Of a stretch of DNA of 64,000 bases, positions 30,340-42,878 are shown piece after piece. The notes under the pieces are model-generated. The model was not told the origin of the DNA and made no database searches. It saw nothing but the letters and a program-made list of their open reading frames with translations. How positions within the stretch are numbered: position 1 is the first letter of the stretch; every line of letters starts with the position of its first letter. This stretch comes from JAWKWH01 sp041582695. Lineage in GTDB: Bacteria; Pseudomonadota; Alphaproteobacteria; Rhizobiales; Rhizobiaceae. The translations under genes and the position numbers were made by a program. The stretch is from assembly GCA_041582695.1 (NCBI GenBank), contig JBFIBB010000001.1:1-64000 (forward strand), written 5' to 3'.

Positions 30340-30899
30340 CAGCCGACCTCTTTCAGTGCAAGCTTAAGCGAATTGAGTTTTGTTTTGAGCGACGTGTCGA
30401 TCTGGCGGGAGCCGATACGAACGATCATGCCCCCGAGCAACGACGGATCGACCGTCACGTTGATTGCGACGTCTTTGCCGGCGACGCTTTTCAGCGTCGC
30501 TGCAAGTTCCTTTTCCTGCGCTGCGGTCAGCACATGCGCCGATGTAACTTCGGCGGATACTTCGCCACGGGCTTCGGCGGCAATCTGGCGAAAGGCCTTG
30601 ATCATGCCCGGAACGGCAAACAGGCGCCTGTTGCGCGCGACCACGCGGAGGAAATTGCCCGTCAGTCCGGTAATCCCTGCCTTGTCGGCAACCGCGGAGA
30701 TGGCGCGAAGCTGGTCATCGGCGGAAAATACCGGGCTGGCGATCAACCGCTTGAGATCTGCGCTGACTTCAATCAATGTTTCGAAGCGCCCGAGATCCGT
30801 TTCGACCTTCGAAACGGCCCTGGACTGTTCTGCAAGCTCATAAAGCGATCCCGCATAGCGCTGGGCGACACCGGAGATAAGCGAGGTTGTCTGAGCCAC
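30339..30899 (-). CDS. atpH: ATP synthase delta subunit
   Basis: 186-residue peripheral-stalk subunit (OSCP type), first gene of atpHAGDC. The N-terminal helical domain (SGVAQRYAGSLYELAEQ) and C-terminal stretch (DPSLLGGMIVRIGSRQIDTSLKTKL) are diagnostic. The operon promoter should lie in 30900-31137, where a 7-bp hairpin is seen. Confidence 0.96.
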
Positions 30900-30939
30900 G
30901 AAAAGTCTTTTCTTTGCTTGACAGGCCTTAAGATTCGTT

Positions 30940-30960
30940 GCCGGACCATTTCTGTCCGGC
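30940..30960. other. Hairpin in the atpH upstream region
   Basis: Perfect 7-bp inverted repeat GCCGGAC-7-GTCCGGC, 41 bases upstream of the atpH start. There is no T-run, so it is more likely a leader structure or protein site than a terminator. Role unknown. Confidence 0.4.
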
Positions 30961-31137
30961 TAAATCATTGACCTTGTTGACATTTTTAGACCGAATAATG
31001 GGCTTGGCCGCATCCCCCGGTCGAAAGCCGCTTGCCGTCTAGCACAGGGATTTCCGACTCGCAACCGCCTGCCGGAGACGTATTTTGTCCCTATTGTCGC
31101 ACACAAGGCAAAAGCCGGGTGGATACCGCCGTCCCGC

Positions 31138-31533
31138 TCAGGAAACGTAGCCGAAAACCATCGCGAGAGGCAACCCGGCAAGGAGTGCTTCGACGGCGGC
31201 CGAAATCCAGTTGAACGGCTTGTTGCCCCCGTCGAACGCGATCGAGATCAAGCGGCCGAACACGGTAAAACCCCACGAGGCGCCAAGCGCGAGATAAAGC
31301 AACGGTTGATCGAGCAGAATGCAGCTCGATCCGAGACCCAGATAGAATCCGGCCATGGTTGCCCGGCTTTCCGAAAGCGCTTCCGGATATTCCGGCATCG
31401 TCTGCAGCCGCATCAGCCAATAGGAAAACTTTGGCGCAAGCAGAAGGATCAGCCCGAACAGGACAGTGATGGAAGCTGATGCGAATGCCAGCCAGCCGCC
31501 GGTACTTACCGGCCACGGAAATGCGAAATCCAA
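31138..31533 (-). CDS. DUF4345-like four-helix membrane protein
   Basis: 131-residue integral membrane protein with four hydrophobic segments (about residues 12-35, 60-78, 80-97, 108-128) and the conserved-looking LSESRATMAGFYLGLGSS and LGASWGFTVFGRLISIAFDGG stretches typical of the AGROH133_08824/DUF4345 family. Function unknown. It follows the hypothetical secreted protein downstream of priA? No: it lies downstream of that gene on the same strand, 26 bases after its stop, so priA, the secreted protein and this gene may be co-transcribed. Confidence 0.7.
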   Translation of the reverse strand: MDFAFPWPVSTGGWLAFASASITVLFGLILLLAPKFSYWLMRLQTMPEYPEALSESRATMAGFYLGLGSSCILLDQPLLYLALGASWGFTVFGRLISIAFDGGNKPFNWISAAVEALLAGLPLAMVFGYVS

Positions 31534-31559
31534 ACTGCTCTCCCGGATGTTTAACCTGT

Positions 31560-32132
31560 CTATCTCTTTTCGGGTTCATTGCCGCAACTGCCCCGGAACG
31601 GAATTTTTACATCGAGATTCCGGCCGGTCAGCGCTATGGTCCCGGTGTAGTGAACAAGGATCGTTTGGCCAAGTTTACTTTTTTCCCCCTCCCCAGCGTG
31701 CATGTCGACATCAACCGTAACCGGCGCAGTGCCGAATGTCCTGTAGCGCCTGACTTCGCCTTTTTCCGTCTCGCGCCGCCAGCGGAAATCCAGTTCGCGC
31801 AGCAATCCGCCGAGACGAATGTAGCCGCGCTCGGTCGACGCAAGATCGTCGGACACAAGATCGGTGACGAACACATAGCGCCAGGTTTCGGGCTTGCCCG
31901 GATCCGGCATGGGCGCGTCTTCGCGTACGAACCTGCAATAGGTTTCCTCAGGATGCCAGAACAGATCCGCAAGCACCGGTGCGATCTGCACGGCGGCCGC
32001 CATTGCGGCAACTGCAGGGCCGGCGCAAAGCGCCAGCATAGAACAGATCGCAGCCGCCAACCGTGTCGCAAAAAGCCAGTGCATCGCCGCAATGCAGCCA
32101 TGCACACGAGACTTTGTAAAGTCGGACCTCAT
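31560..32132 (-). CDS. Hypothetical exported protein
   Basis: 190-residue protein of unrecognised family. A hydrophobic stretch at about 24-45 (LAAAICSMLALCAGPAVA) looks like a signal peptide after a 16-residue polar lead, so the ATG at 32084 is an alternative start; the ATG at 32132 is kept because AAAGGAACGGAAG precedes it. The mature part has two cysteines (YCRFV, GSCGN) and a beta-rich look. Its start is 12 bases after the priA stop, which suggests co-transcription, though a role in replication is not implied. Confidence 0.62.
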   Translation of the reverse strand: MRSDFTKSRVHGCIAAMHWLFATRLAAAICSMLALCAGPAVAAMAAAVQIAPVLADLFWHPEETYCRFVREDAPMPDPGKPETWRYVFVTDLVSDDLASTERGYIRLGGLLRELDFRWRRETEKGEVRRYRTFGTAPVTVDVDMHAGEGEKSKLGQTILVHYTGTIALTGRNLDVKIPFRGSCGNEPEKR

Positions 32133-32143
32133 CTTCCGTTCCT

Positions 32144-34366
32144 TTACAAGAAGCTTTGCGGATCGATATCGACCTGCACCCGCACGCTGCCGCGCGCCTG
32201 CGGCGCCTTCGCCAGCATGGTGCGGATGAAGGCTTGCATATCGGCTTGACGGCTGCCGTGCACGAGCAGCCTAAAACGGTGACGGCCGCGCACAAGGGCC
32301 ATCGGCGCTTCGGCCGGGCCAAGCAGGTGTATCTCCGTGGCCGCCGGCGCTGCCGCCCTCAGATGGCGCGCATGGCCTTCGGCTTCATTGCGGCTTGCTG
32401 CCGTAACGATGATCCCCGCCAGCCGTCCGAACGGCGGCAGATGCGACCGCTCCCGTTCGGCAATTTCACGCCGATAGAACTCCTCATGATCGCCCGAAAC
32501 GATGGCGCGAATGACCGGGTGGTCCGGTTGATAGGTCTGCAACATGCCCTTGCTCGGTTTGCCTGTCCGCCCGGCGCGTCCGGTCACCTGCGACAGCAAC
32601 TGAAAGGTCCGTTCGGCAGCGCGCGGATCTCCGGTCGACAAGGCGATATCGGCGTCGAGCACGCCAACCAGGGTGAGGTCGGGAAAATTGTGCCCTTTTG
32701 CGACCAGTTGCGTGCCAATGACAATATCGGCTTCGCCGCGCGCGATCGCGTCCAGTTCCAGCCGCAGACGCTTCACCCCGCCGGCGATATCCGAGGAAAG
32801 GACGATCGTGCGCGCATCGGGAAACATCGCGACCACCTCTTCGGCGATACGCTCCACCCCGGGACCGCAGGCAACGAGATGATCGAGCGTGCCGCATTCC
32901 GGGCAAGCCTCCGGCCGCGGTTCGTGATAGCCGCAATGATGGCACACGATCTGCCCGCGAAACCGGTGTTCCACCAACCAGCTCGAGCAGTTTGGACACT
33001 CGAACCGGTGGCCGCAAACGCGGCACAACGTCAATGGCGCATAGCCTCTCCGATTGAGGAACAGCATGGACTGCTCCCGCTTTTCCAGCGTTTCGCTAAG
33101 CGCGGCCGTCAATCGCGGCGACAGGAAACTGCCCCGTATCGGCGGATGCCGTCGCATGTCGATCGCTTCGAGCGACGGCAGCGCCGCATCGGCAAACCGC
33201 GCCGGAAGCGCCAGTCGCCGGTAGCGGCCCTGATCGGCGTTGACGCGGCTTTCGACCGAAGGCGTTGCCGAGGCCAGAACAACCGGGAATCCGCCGATAT
33301 GTGCCCGCACAACCGCCATGTCGCGAGCATTGTAGAAAACCCGGTCTTCCTGCTTGTAGGCGGTATCGTGCTCTTCATCGACGACGATGAGCCCGAGTGC
33401 GGCAAAGGGCAAAAACAATGCCGACCGGGCGCCGGCGACAACCCTGACCCCGCCGTCGGCCACCTGGCGCCAGACCTTCTCGCGCATCCGCGGCGGCAGT
33501 TCGGAATGCCACTCGGCCGGTTTTGCCCCAAATCTTTCCTCGAAACGTTCCAGAAAACTCTGCGTGAGCGCGATTTCGGGTAGCAGGATCAGCACCTGTC
33601 TTCCGGCGTCGAGCGCAGACGCTACGGCCTCGAAATAGACCTCGGTCTTGCCCGATCCGGTAACGCCGTCCAGCAGCGTGGCCGAATACCCCTCCACTGA
33701 AACCGCTTCGGTGAGCAGTGCAGCGGCGGCAGCCTGATCGCCTGATAGTGTTGCGCCCGACACCGCGGTATCTGGTGGCGGCACTACCGGGCGCGGCGGG
33801 ATCTCAGTCGTTGAGAAAACACCCTGCTCCCGCAGCCCGTCGATAACACTGCTCGACACGCCCGCCGCATGTGCAAGTCCGGAGCGGGTCCATGCCAGGC
33901 CGTCGGAAGCTGTCTCGATGACACGCCGTCTTGCATCCGTCAGACGTTCGGGCCGCACATCGGTGATCACGATACCTTCGGTTGGCGTTTCCGGCTCGAA
34001 GGCCGCAGGCACCCTCAGCACCATGCGAGCCACCATGCCGGGCGCGGATATCGTGTAATGCGCAATCCAGTCGATGAAACGCCGCATGCCGAAATCGAGC
34101 GGCGGGCAGTCAAATACCCGTTCGATCGGGCGGAGTTTTGCCGGATCAACTTCGCTACCGCCAGAATCCCACACAACGCCGCTGACGAGCCTCGGTCCGA
34201 GGGGCACCTGGACGATCGATCCGGGATCGACCCGCATACCGTCCGGCACGGCATAACTGTAGGGTCCCGGCGCCGGGGTCGGCACCAGCACCGGAGCCGT
34301 TCTCAATCCATTGTCGAATTCGGCCGAATCTCTCGTCATCGGGCGTGACCTTGCCCGGAGTTTCAT
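32144..34366 (-). CDS. priA: Primosomal protein N' (replication restart helicase PriA)
   Basis: 740-residue 3'-5' DNA helicase that recognises stalled forks and reloads DnaB. N-terminal DNA-binding domain (APGPYSYAVPDGM..., VQVPLGPR), Walker A GVTGSGKTEVY, Walker B DEEHD, paired zinc-binding CxxC motifs (CRVCGH, CPNC, CHHCGY, CPECG) between the helicase lobes, and VIGTQLVAKGHNFPDLTLVGVLDAD in lobe 2 are all present. The start could be nine codons later (34339); neither has a clear ribosome-binding site. Confidence 0.96.
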   Translation of the reverse strand: MKLRARSRPMTRDSAEFDNGLRTAPVLVPTPAPGPYSYAVPDGMRVDPGSIVQVPLGPRLVSGVVWDSGGSEVDPAKLRPIERVFDCPPLDFGMRRFIDWIAHYTISAPGMVARMVLRVPAAFEPETPTEGIVITDVRPERLTDARRRVIETASDGLAWTRSGLAHAAGVSSSVIDGLREQGVFSTTEIPPRPVVPPPDTAVSGATLSGDQAAAAALLTEAVSVEGYSATLLDGVTGSGKTEVYFEAVASALDAGRQVLILLPEIALTQSFLERFEERFGAKPAEWHSELPPRMREKVWRQVADGGVRVVAGARSALFLPFAALGLIVVDEEHDTAYKQEDRVFYNARDMAVVRAHIGGFPVVLASATPSVESRVNADQGRYRRLALPARFADAALPSLEAIDMRRHPPIRGSFLSPRLTAALSETLEKREQSMLFLNRRGYAPLTLCRVCGHRFECPNCSSWLVEHRFRGQIVCHHCGYHEPRPEACPECGTLDHLVACGPGVERIAEEVVAMFPDARTIVLSSDIAGGVKRLRLELDAIARGEADIVIGTQLVAKGHNFPDLTLVGVLDADIALSTGDPRAAERTFQLLSQVTGRAGRTGKPSKGMLQTYQPDHPVIRAIVSGDHEEFYRREIAERERSHLPPFGRLAGIIVTAASRNEAEGHARHLRAAAPAATEIHLLGPAEAPMALVRGRHRFRLLVHGSRQADMQAFIRTMLAKAPQARGSVRVQVDIDPQSFL

Positions 34367-34418
34367 TTAAGGGAAAGCCGGGTGGGCACGAGGTCAACCG
34401 AATTGCTGAGGATCGATC

Positions 34419-35072
34419 ATGAAATTCTTTCTCGACACAGCTGATGTCGACGCCATCCGCGAACTCAATGAAACCGGACTCGTTGATGGCGTGACAACCA
34501 ATCCGTCGCTGATCATGAAATCGGGGCGCGATATCATCGAGGTCACGAAGGAAATCTGCGGCATTGTCAAAGGGCCGGTTTCCTCCGAAGTTACGGCAAC
34601 GGATTTCGCCGGCATGATTTCCCAAGCCGCTATATTGTCGAAAATCGCCGACAATATCTGCATCAAGCTGCCCTTGACGATGGACGGGCTAAAAGCTTGC
34701 AAGAAGCTTACATCCGAGGGGCTTAAAACCAATGTCACGCTGTGCTTTACAGCCAACCAGGCGCTACTTGCCGCCAAAGCCGGAGCGACGTTCATATCGC
34801 CCTTTATCGGCCGGCTCGACGATATTGGTCTGAACGGAATGGACGTTATCGGCGAGATCCGCACGATCTACGACAATTACGATTTCAAGACCGAAATACT
34901 GGCCGCTTCGGTACGGACGGTAAATCATGTCAGGGAGGCTGCGATGATCGGTGCTGATGTGGCGACAATACCGCCAGCCACATTGACCGCATTGTCGAAG
35001 CACCCGCTTACCGACAAGGGGCTGGATTCGTTTCTGGCAGATTGGGCAAAGACCGGTCAGAAGATCGGATGA
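34419..35072 (+). CDS. fsa: Fructose-6-phosphate aldolase / small transaldolase
   Basis: 217-residue member of the short transaldolase family (TalC/FSA). The N-terminus MKFFLDTADVDAIRE and the Schiff-base Lys83 in ICIKLPLT are diagnostic. It acts on fructose-6-phosphate as an aldolase or in the non-oxidative pentose-phosphate pathway; the family cannot be split by eye, though length favours FSA/MipB. Transketolase at 62 kb would be a pathway partner. A GAGGATC ribosome-binding stretch precedes the ATG. It is divergent from priA. Confidence 0.92.
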   Translation: MKFFLDTADVDAIRELNETGLVDGVTTNPSLIMKSGRDIIEVTKEICGIVKGPVSSEVTATDFAGMISQAAILSKIADNICIKLPLTMDGLKACKKLTSEGLKTNVTLCFTANQALLAAKAGATFISPFIGRLDDIGLNGMDVIGEIRTIYDNYDFKTEILAASVRTVNHVREAAMIGADVATIPPATLTALSKHPLTDKGLDSFLADWAKTGQKIG

Positions 35073-35190
35073 CGTGACGTATTCGCCGGTTTCTCGCTTA
35101 CGGTCCTACTGCGGGTTTCGCATACCGTTAAACGCGCATTAACGCTGCTACCGCATTATTGCGGCACAGTTTTTGCACGCGGACGGGCAC

Positions 35191-37965
<2,775 letters not shown>

Positions 37966-37993
37966 AATTCCGAAGGCTTGGTTCTGGCGGAAA

Positions 37994-38554
37994 CTACTGG
38001 CCGGCGCGCATTTCCAGATCGTGCACGATCGCCAGCTTCAGTAACTCGGCCAGTTCCCTGGCAGCGCGGTTTTCTGCGTCGCGTTCGGCCCTAAGGGACG
38101 CAAATTCCTGCCGCAGCCGGTCAAACGACGCTGTCGACGACCTTTCGCCTGACGACACGACATCACCCGAGTCCGCGTCCGTCAGCCTGTAGGCCGCTTT
38201 CACTGTCACCGAGCCTGCGGAAGGTTCGTTGTCGGTGGCGATCTGAACGGTTGCCGCATTGACCGTTGTGCTCGTCACGGTCAGGTCGAGAGCATAGGCC
38301 GGCGCTGCCGGTTGTCCCGCGCCGCCCGATAGCAGAAAGATCAGATGATTGCGCACTTCGAGAGCCTGGCGCGTTGAGACCGGCTTTACCTCGACCGACG
38401 CCAGCGCCGCCGAAGCGCCTTGACCGCCCGCGGGACCGGCATCGCCGTACAGCGGGCGCACCGTACAGCCGCCGATCGCCAGCATTGCCGTCGCAATCAC
38501 CCATGCTGCGGCAAGACCGGTGCCGGAACGTGCTTTGCGGTCAGACAACGACAT
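37994..38554 (-). CDS. lptE: LPS-assembly lipoprotein LptE
   Basis: 186-residue lipoprotein: signal with lipobox AIGGC (Cys30) followed by TVRPLYGD, the usual opening of alphaproteobacterial LptE. It plugs the LptD barrel and helps insert lipopolysaccharide in the outer membrane. The ATG at 38554 lies inside the end of leuS (14-base overlap), matching the leuS-lptE order common in proteobacteria; the longer frame to 38674 is rejected because it runs through leuS. Sequence similarity in this family is low, so the call leans on lipobox, length and context. Confidence 0.88.
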   Translation of the reverse strand: MSLSDRKARSGTGLAAAWVIATAMLAIGGCTVRPLYGDAGPAGGQGASAALASVEVKPVSTRQALEVRNHLIFLLSGGAGQPAAPAYALDLTVTSTTVNAATVQIATDNEPSAGSVTVKAAYRLTDADSGDVVSSGERSSTASFDRLRQEFASLRAERDAENRAARELAELLKLAIVHDLEMRAGQ

Positions 38555-41171
38555 TGACGATCCTCTGCGGCACCACGATGACCTTGCGGGGCGCTGAGCC
38601 CGCAAGCGCGGACTTGACGAATCCCAGTTCCAGCACCGCGCGTTCGACGGCACCTTGATCCGCGTCGCGGGCAATTGTCAATTCGCCGCGCTTCTTGCCA
38701 TTGATCTGGACGGGATATGCGATTTCGTTTTCTGTCACGAGCGCATTGTCAACTTGCGGCCAACGTGCTTCCGCCGCCATGCCCGGATTTCCGAGCACCG
38801 CCCAGCATTCCTCCGCCAGATGCGGCATCATGGGAGCAATCATGACGACAAGGAAATCGACAGCTTGCCGGCATGCGCCTACCATCGCCGAATCTGAATT
38901 GCCTCCAGCGACCTGACCGAGAGGACCGGCAACGGTGTTCACCAGCTCGTAAAGTCGGGCGACCGCCTTGTTGAAGGCCAGTTTCTCGATATCCTCGCCC
39001 ACCAACTTCAGCGTCTTGTGCGCAGCGCGCGATACGGCGAGCGCGCCACCTTCCGCCGCCGCAGCCGGTGCGGCTGGCGCCAGTGCCGGCGCCGCCTCAA
39101 TGATCAGCCGCCAGACGCGCTGCACGAAACGATGCGCGCCTTCTACGCCCGCCTCCGTCCAGATCACGTCGCGCTCGGGCGGGGAATCGGAGATCATGAA
39201 CCATCGCGCCGTATCCGCTCCGTAGGATGTGATAATGTCGTCAGGATCGACGACATTCTTTTTCGACTTGGACATTTTCTCGATCGGACCGATCTCGATT
39301 TCGTCGCCTGTCGCTATTTCGAACGCCTTGCGCTGCCCGTCCGCTTCCTGGACACGCACTTCGGCAGGTGCGACCCAGTAGGCATTCTGGCCGGATCCGG
39401 CGCGGTAGGTTTCATGCACCACCATGCCCTGCGTGAACATGCCCTTGAAGGGCTCGTCGAGATCGAGATGACCAGTAGCGCGCATGGCGCGCGTAAAGAA
39501 GCGGGAATAGAGCAGATGCAGGATCGCATGCTCGATGCCGCCGATATACTGGTCGACCGGAAGCCACGCATTGGCAGCGGCCGGGTCGGTCGGATTGTTT
39601 TCACCGGGTGCCGTGAACCGGGCGAAGTACCATGACGAATCGACAAACGTGTCCATGGTGTCTGTTTCGCGGCGCGCAGCCCTTCCGCATTTCGGGCATT
39701 CGACATGCCGCCAGGTCGGGTGCCGGTCCAAAGGATTTCCCGGGCGGTCAAACTCCACATCGTCCGGCAGCCTGACGGGAAGTTCCGACTTCGGCACCGG
39801 CACGATACCGCAGGCATCGCAATGAATGACAGGTATCGGGCATCCCCAATATCGTTGCCGCGAGATACCCCAGTCGCGAAGCCTGTATTGCACCCGGCGC
39901 TCGCCCTGCGGCCTGCCGCCGAGCATTTGCGCGGCCAGGCGGTCGGCAACCTCGTCAAAGGCCTGTTGCGGTGTCATGCCGTCGAGGAACCGCGAATTGA
40001 TCATCACGCCATCGTCGACATAGGCTTCCTCGGTGATCTGGAATGTCGCCGCGTCGCCGCCTTTTGGCATCACCACCGGCACAACCGGCAGACCGTACTT
40101 GTTGGCGAAATCGAGGTCGCGCTGATCGCCGGATGGGCAGCCGAAAATGGCGCCCGTGCCGTAGTCCATCAGCACGAAATTGGCGACATGAACCGGCAAC
40201 GTCCAGGCCGGATCGAACGGGTGCACGACCCTGATACCGGTATCGAACCCTTTCTTCTCGGCCGTTTCCAGCGCCGCCACTGATGTCCCCATGCGCCGGC
40301 ACTCATCGCAGAATTTCGCGAGATCAGGATTGGCTGCAGCCGCCTTTTTCGCGAGCGGATGATCAGCGGCGATCGCCATGAAGGAGGCACCGAAGATCGT
40401 ATCCGGCCGGGTAGTGTAGACTTCGAGCTCGCTTTCGTCAGGGGGGGCTGTCGCCGGATCGAGCTGCCAGCGCAACAGCAACCCCTCCGACCTGCCGATC
40501 CAGTTCTTCTGCATCAGCCGCACTTTTTCCGGCCATTGGTCCAGACCGTCCAGCGCTTCGAGCAGGTCTTGCGAGTAGTCGGTAATCTTGAACACCCACT
40601 GCGCCAGTTCGCGCTGCTCGACCGGGGCGCCCGAACGCCAGCCGCGCCCGTCGATCACCTGCTCATTTGCGAGCACGGTCTGGTCGACCGGATCCCAGTT
40701 GACTTTGGATACCTTGCGGCCGACGAGCCCCTTCTCGAGAAAATCGACGAACAACATCTGCTGACGGTGGTAGTATTCCACGTCGCAGGTGGCGAACTCC
40801 CTCGACCAGTCCAGCGACAATCCCATGGATTTGAGCTGGCTGCGCATCGTGTCGATGTTCTGGTAGGTCCATTTGCCGGGGTGCACCTTGTTGGCCATGG
40901 CTGCATTTTCGGCCGGCATGCCGAACGCGTCCCAACCCATCGGATGCAGCACGTTGAAACCTTTTGCCCGCTTGTAGCGGGCCACCACGTCGCCCATCGT
41001 GTAGTTGCGTACATGGCCCATGTGGATGCGGCCCGACGGATAAGGGAACATTTCGAGCACGTAGTATTTCGGCCGCGGATCGTCGTTTTCCGTTTCGAAC
41101 AGCTTCGCTTCGGCCCACGCCTTCTGCCAGCGTGGTTCGGAAATGCGCGGATTGTAACGTTCGGTTGCCAT
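38541..41171 (-). CDS. leuS: Leucyl-tRNA synthetase
   Basis: 876-residue class I synthetase. HIGH-type motif HMGH at 50-53 (PYPSGRIHMGHVRNY), KMSKS at 632-636, and a CP1 editing domain (YTTRPDTIFGASF, DYGTGAIFGCPSGDQRDLDFA) are present. Full length. Its start is next to the divergent YggS-type gene, and its end overlaps lptE. Confidence 0.98.
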   Translation of the reverse strand: MATERYNPRISEPRWQKAWAEAKLFETENDDPRPKYYVLEMFPYPSGRIHMGHVRNYTMGDVVARYKRAKGFNVLHPMGWDAFGMPAENAAMANKVHPGKWTYQNIDTMRSQLKSMGLSLDWSREFATCDVEYYHRQQMLFVDFLEKGLVGRKVSKVNWDPVDQTVLANEQVIDGRGWRSGAPVEQRELAQWVFKITDYSQDLLEALDGLDQWPEKVRLMQKNWIGRSEGLLLRWQLDPATAPPDESELEVYTTRPDTIFGASFMAIAADHPLAKKAAAANPDLAKFCDECRRMGTSVAALETAEKKGFDTGIRVVHPFDPAWTLPVHVANFVLMDYGTGAIFGCPSGDQRDLDFANKYGLPVVPVVMPKGGDAATFQITEEAYVDDGVMINSRFLDGMTPQQAFDEVADRLAAQMLGGRPQGERRVQYRLRDWGISRQRYWGCPIPVIHCDACGIVPVPKSELPVRLPDDVEFDRPGNPLDRHPTWRHVECPKCGRAARRETDTMDTFVDSSWYFARFTAPGENNPTDPAAANAWLPVDQYIGGIEHAILHLLYSRFFTRAMRATGHLDLDEPFKGMFTQGMVVHETYRAGSGQNAYWVAPAEVRVQEADGQRKAFEIATGDEIEIGPIEKMSKSKKNVVDPDDIITSYGADTARWFMISDSPPERDVIWTEAGVEGAHRFVQRVWRLIIEAAPALAPAAPAAAAEGGALAVSRAAHKTLKLVGEDIEKLAFNKAVARLYELVNTVAGPLGQVAGGNSDSAMVGACRQAVDFLVVMIAPMMPHLAEECWAVLGNPGMAAEARWPQVDNALVTENEIAYPVQINGKKRGELTIARDADQGAVERAVLELGFVKSALAGSAPRKVIVVPQRIVNVVV

Positions 41172-41277
41172 GGACCGTTATTCGCCTGATATAAGCCAAG
41201 GATTCGAGGGCGGACCTTCACCATGGTTTGCCGCAACCGTCAACATCGAAGGGCGGCCTGCTGGCCGAAATCAGGCA

Positions 41278-41943
41278 ATGGAAGAAGCGGTCATGCGTTT
41301 GAGGGACGTACAGGCGCGGGTCACCGCCGCCGACATCGAAGCCGGGCGCCGGCCCGGACATACCCGTCTCGTCGCCGTTTCCAAGACCTTCAGCGCTGCC
41401 GAGATTCGTCCGGTGATTGAGGCCGGGCAGCGCGTATTCGGTGAAAACCGTGTGCAGGAAGCACAGTCAAAATGGCCGGCGCTCAAGGCTGAATTCCCCG
41501 ATATCGACCTGCATCTGATCGGTCCGCTGCAATCCAACAAGACGGCTGATGCCGTGGCGCTGTTCGATGTAATCGAGACGGTCGACCGCGAGAAAATCGC
41601 CAGGGCCATTGCTTCCGAAATGCGGGTGCAAAACAGGAGGATGCGCCTCTATGTCCAGGTAAACACCGGTTCAGAACCGCAGAAGGCGGGCGTCGCGCCG
41701 CGCGAAGCGGTCGATTTCGTAAAGCGCTGCCGCGAGGTTCATGGCCTCGACATCGAGGGCCTGATGTGCATCCCGCCTTTCGACGACAATCCCGGACCCC
41801 ATTTTGCCCTGCTGGCCAAGCTCGCCGGCGAGGCGGGCGTGAGAGAACTGTCGATGGGAATGTCCGGCGACTACGAAACCGCAATCGCCTTCGGAGCGAC
41901 CAGCGTCAGGGTCGGATCAGCGGTTTTTGGGGCTCGTGTGTAA
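41278..41943 (+). CDS. yggS: YggS family pyridoxal-phosphate homeostasis protein
   Basis: 221-residue single-domain PLP-binding TIM-barrel protein. The PLP lysine is in RLVAVSKTF; ENRVQEA, LHLIGPLQSNK, GLMCIPP and ELSMGMSGDYETAI are family hallmarks. It controls free PLP and amino-acid/2-ketoacid balance without a known reaction. The ATG at 41278 gives the family length; an open frame from 41170 overlaps the leuS start and is not favoured. Divergent from leuS. Confidence 0.94.
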   Translation: MEEAVMRLRDVQARVTAADIEAGRRPGHTRLVAVSKTFSAAEIRPVIEAGQRVFGENRVQEAQSKWPALKAEFPDIDLHLIGPLQSNKTADAVALFDVIETVDREKIARAIASEMRVQNRRMRLYVQVNTGSEPQKAGVAPREAVDFVKRCREVHGLDIEGLMCIPPFDDNPGPHFALLAKLAGEAGVRELSMGMSGDYETAIAFGATSVRVGSAVFGARV

Positions 41944-41988
41944 AAGAACCAGTTCGCGATCCAGCCGCATTCTCCCACTCGTTTGACA

Positions 41989-42486
41989 TTATGTGGTGAC
42001 AATTGCCCGCAACATCCAGATCGCCTGCTCGTGGAATGCCAATCGCTCGGTTAGGAGGTCAGCGGTCGCGTAATCCTTTCCCTGTTCGGCAATTTCGATT
42101 GAACCCCTGAAACGACGAACGACCGTCTCGTGGTCGGCGATCAGATTGTGCACCATTTCTTCCGTCGTCGGATTTCCGGTGTCCTCGCTAAGCTCCGCAA
42201 GGCCGATCAGGTCCGTCATGCTGGAGGGAGCCGGGAAACCAAGCGCCCTGATGCGCTCCGCAAGTTCGTCGATTGCCTTGAACAGGTTTTCATACTGCTC
42301 TTCCGTCAGCAGATGGATGGGATGAAACAACGGGCCGACCGCGTTCCAGTGATAAGCCTGCGTCTTGATCATCAACACATAGCTGTCGGCGAGACATGCC
42401 GAAACATTCGCGGCCATGATCTGTTTGCGATCAATCGCAATGTCGGGATGATCGATGGTAGGCTTCATGTCGAGGACGTTATTCAT
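41989..42486 (-). CDS. dps: Dps-like DNA-binding ferritin
   Basis: 165-residue Dps protein that oxidises and stores iron with peroxide and protects DNA. The four-helix ferritin fold carries the inter-subunit ferroxidase ligands around QAYHWNAVGPLFHPIH (His46, His58) and AIDELAERIR (Asp73, Glu77). A 20-residue N-terminal tail precedes helix A but is not Lys-rich, so direct DNA binding is uncertain. Downstream in a same-strand cluster with a 61-residue ORF and a fasciclin protein, which suggests a stress-response group. Confidence 0.94.
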   Translation of the reverse strand: MNNVLDMKPTIDHPDIAIDRKQIMAANVSACLADSYVLMIKTQAYHWNAVGPLFHPIHLLTEEQYENLFKAIDELAERIRALGFPAPSSMTDLIGLAELSEDTGNPTTEEMVHNLIADHETVVRRFRGSIEIAEQGKDYATADLLTERLAFHEQAIWMLRAIVTT

Positions 42487-42525
42487 GCTTTTCTCCTTTC
42501 ATTTCGAATCAGCAGGTTTTCTCCC

Positions 42526-42711
42526 TCAGCGTTTTACTTTGACAGGCACCAGGCGCGGCGGACTTGCCTGAAGGCTGGATAAAGCCAGTGCGCGGCCATA
42601 TCCGGCGAGCAGTCGTGCTTCCCTGGAAAGGCCTTCCGTGTGCAGTATCTTCGACTGCTTGATCGCCATGTGCGCGAGATCGGAAATCAGCCGCGGAGTG
42701 AGTTTTCTCAT
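42526..42711 (-). CDS. Small hypothetical protein
   Basis: 61-residue basic protein, no recognised family. A good ribosome-binding site (AGAGGAAACC before ATG) and its position between the fasciclin gene and dps, 39 bases before dps, make it likely real. An Ile/Leu/Ala-rich helical N-terminal half (LISDLAHMAIKQSKIL) and a Pro/Arg/Lys-rich end are visible. Function unknown. Confidence 0.55.
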   Translation of the reverse strand: MRKLTPRLISDLAHMAIKQSKILHTEGLSREARLLAGYGRALALSSLQASPPRLVPVKVKR

Positions 42712-42878
42712 GGTTTCCTCTCAGGTTCGGTTTCGGGAAGAATACGCGGACAAAGTTTTGACTATCCGGGATCTAGCCGATGGTCAGGCCTCACCTCGCC
42801 AACATCAAAATTCGCGACGGGATGATGGCAATGTGAGGTGCGGACTAGCGAAACCGCCCGCACCCCGAAGCATCCCGG

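Noticed and set aside
32156..33583. A 475-codon open frame on the plus strand inside priA
   Set aside because: Antisense to priA, whose motifs are unambiguous.
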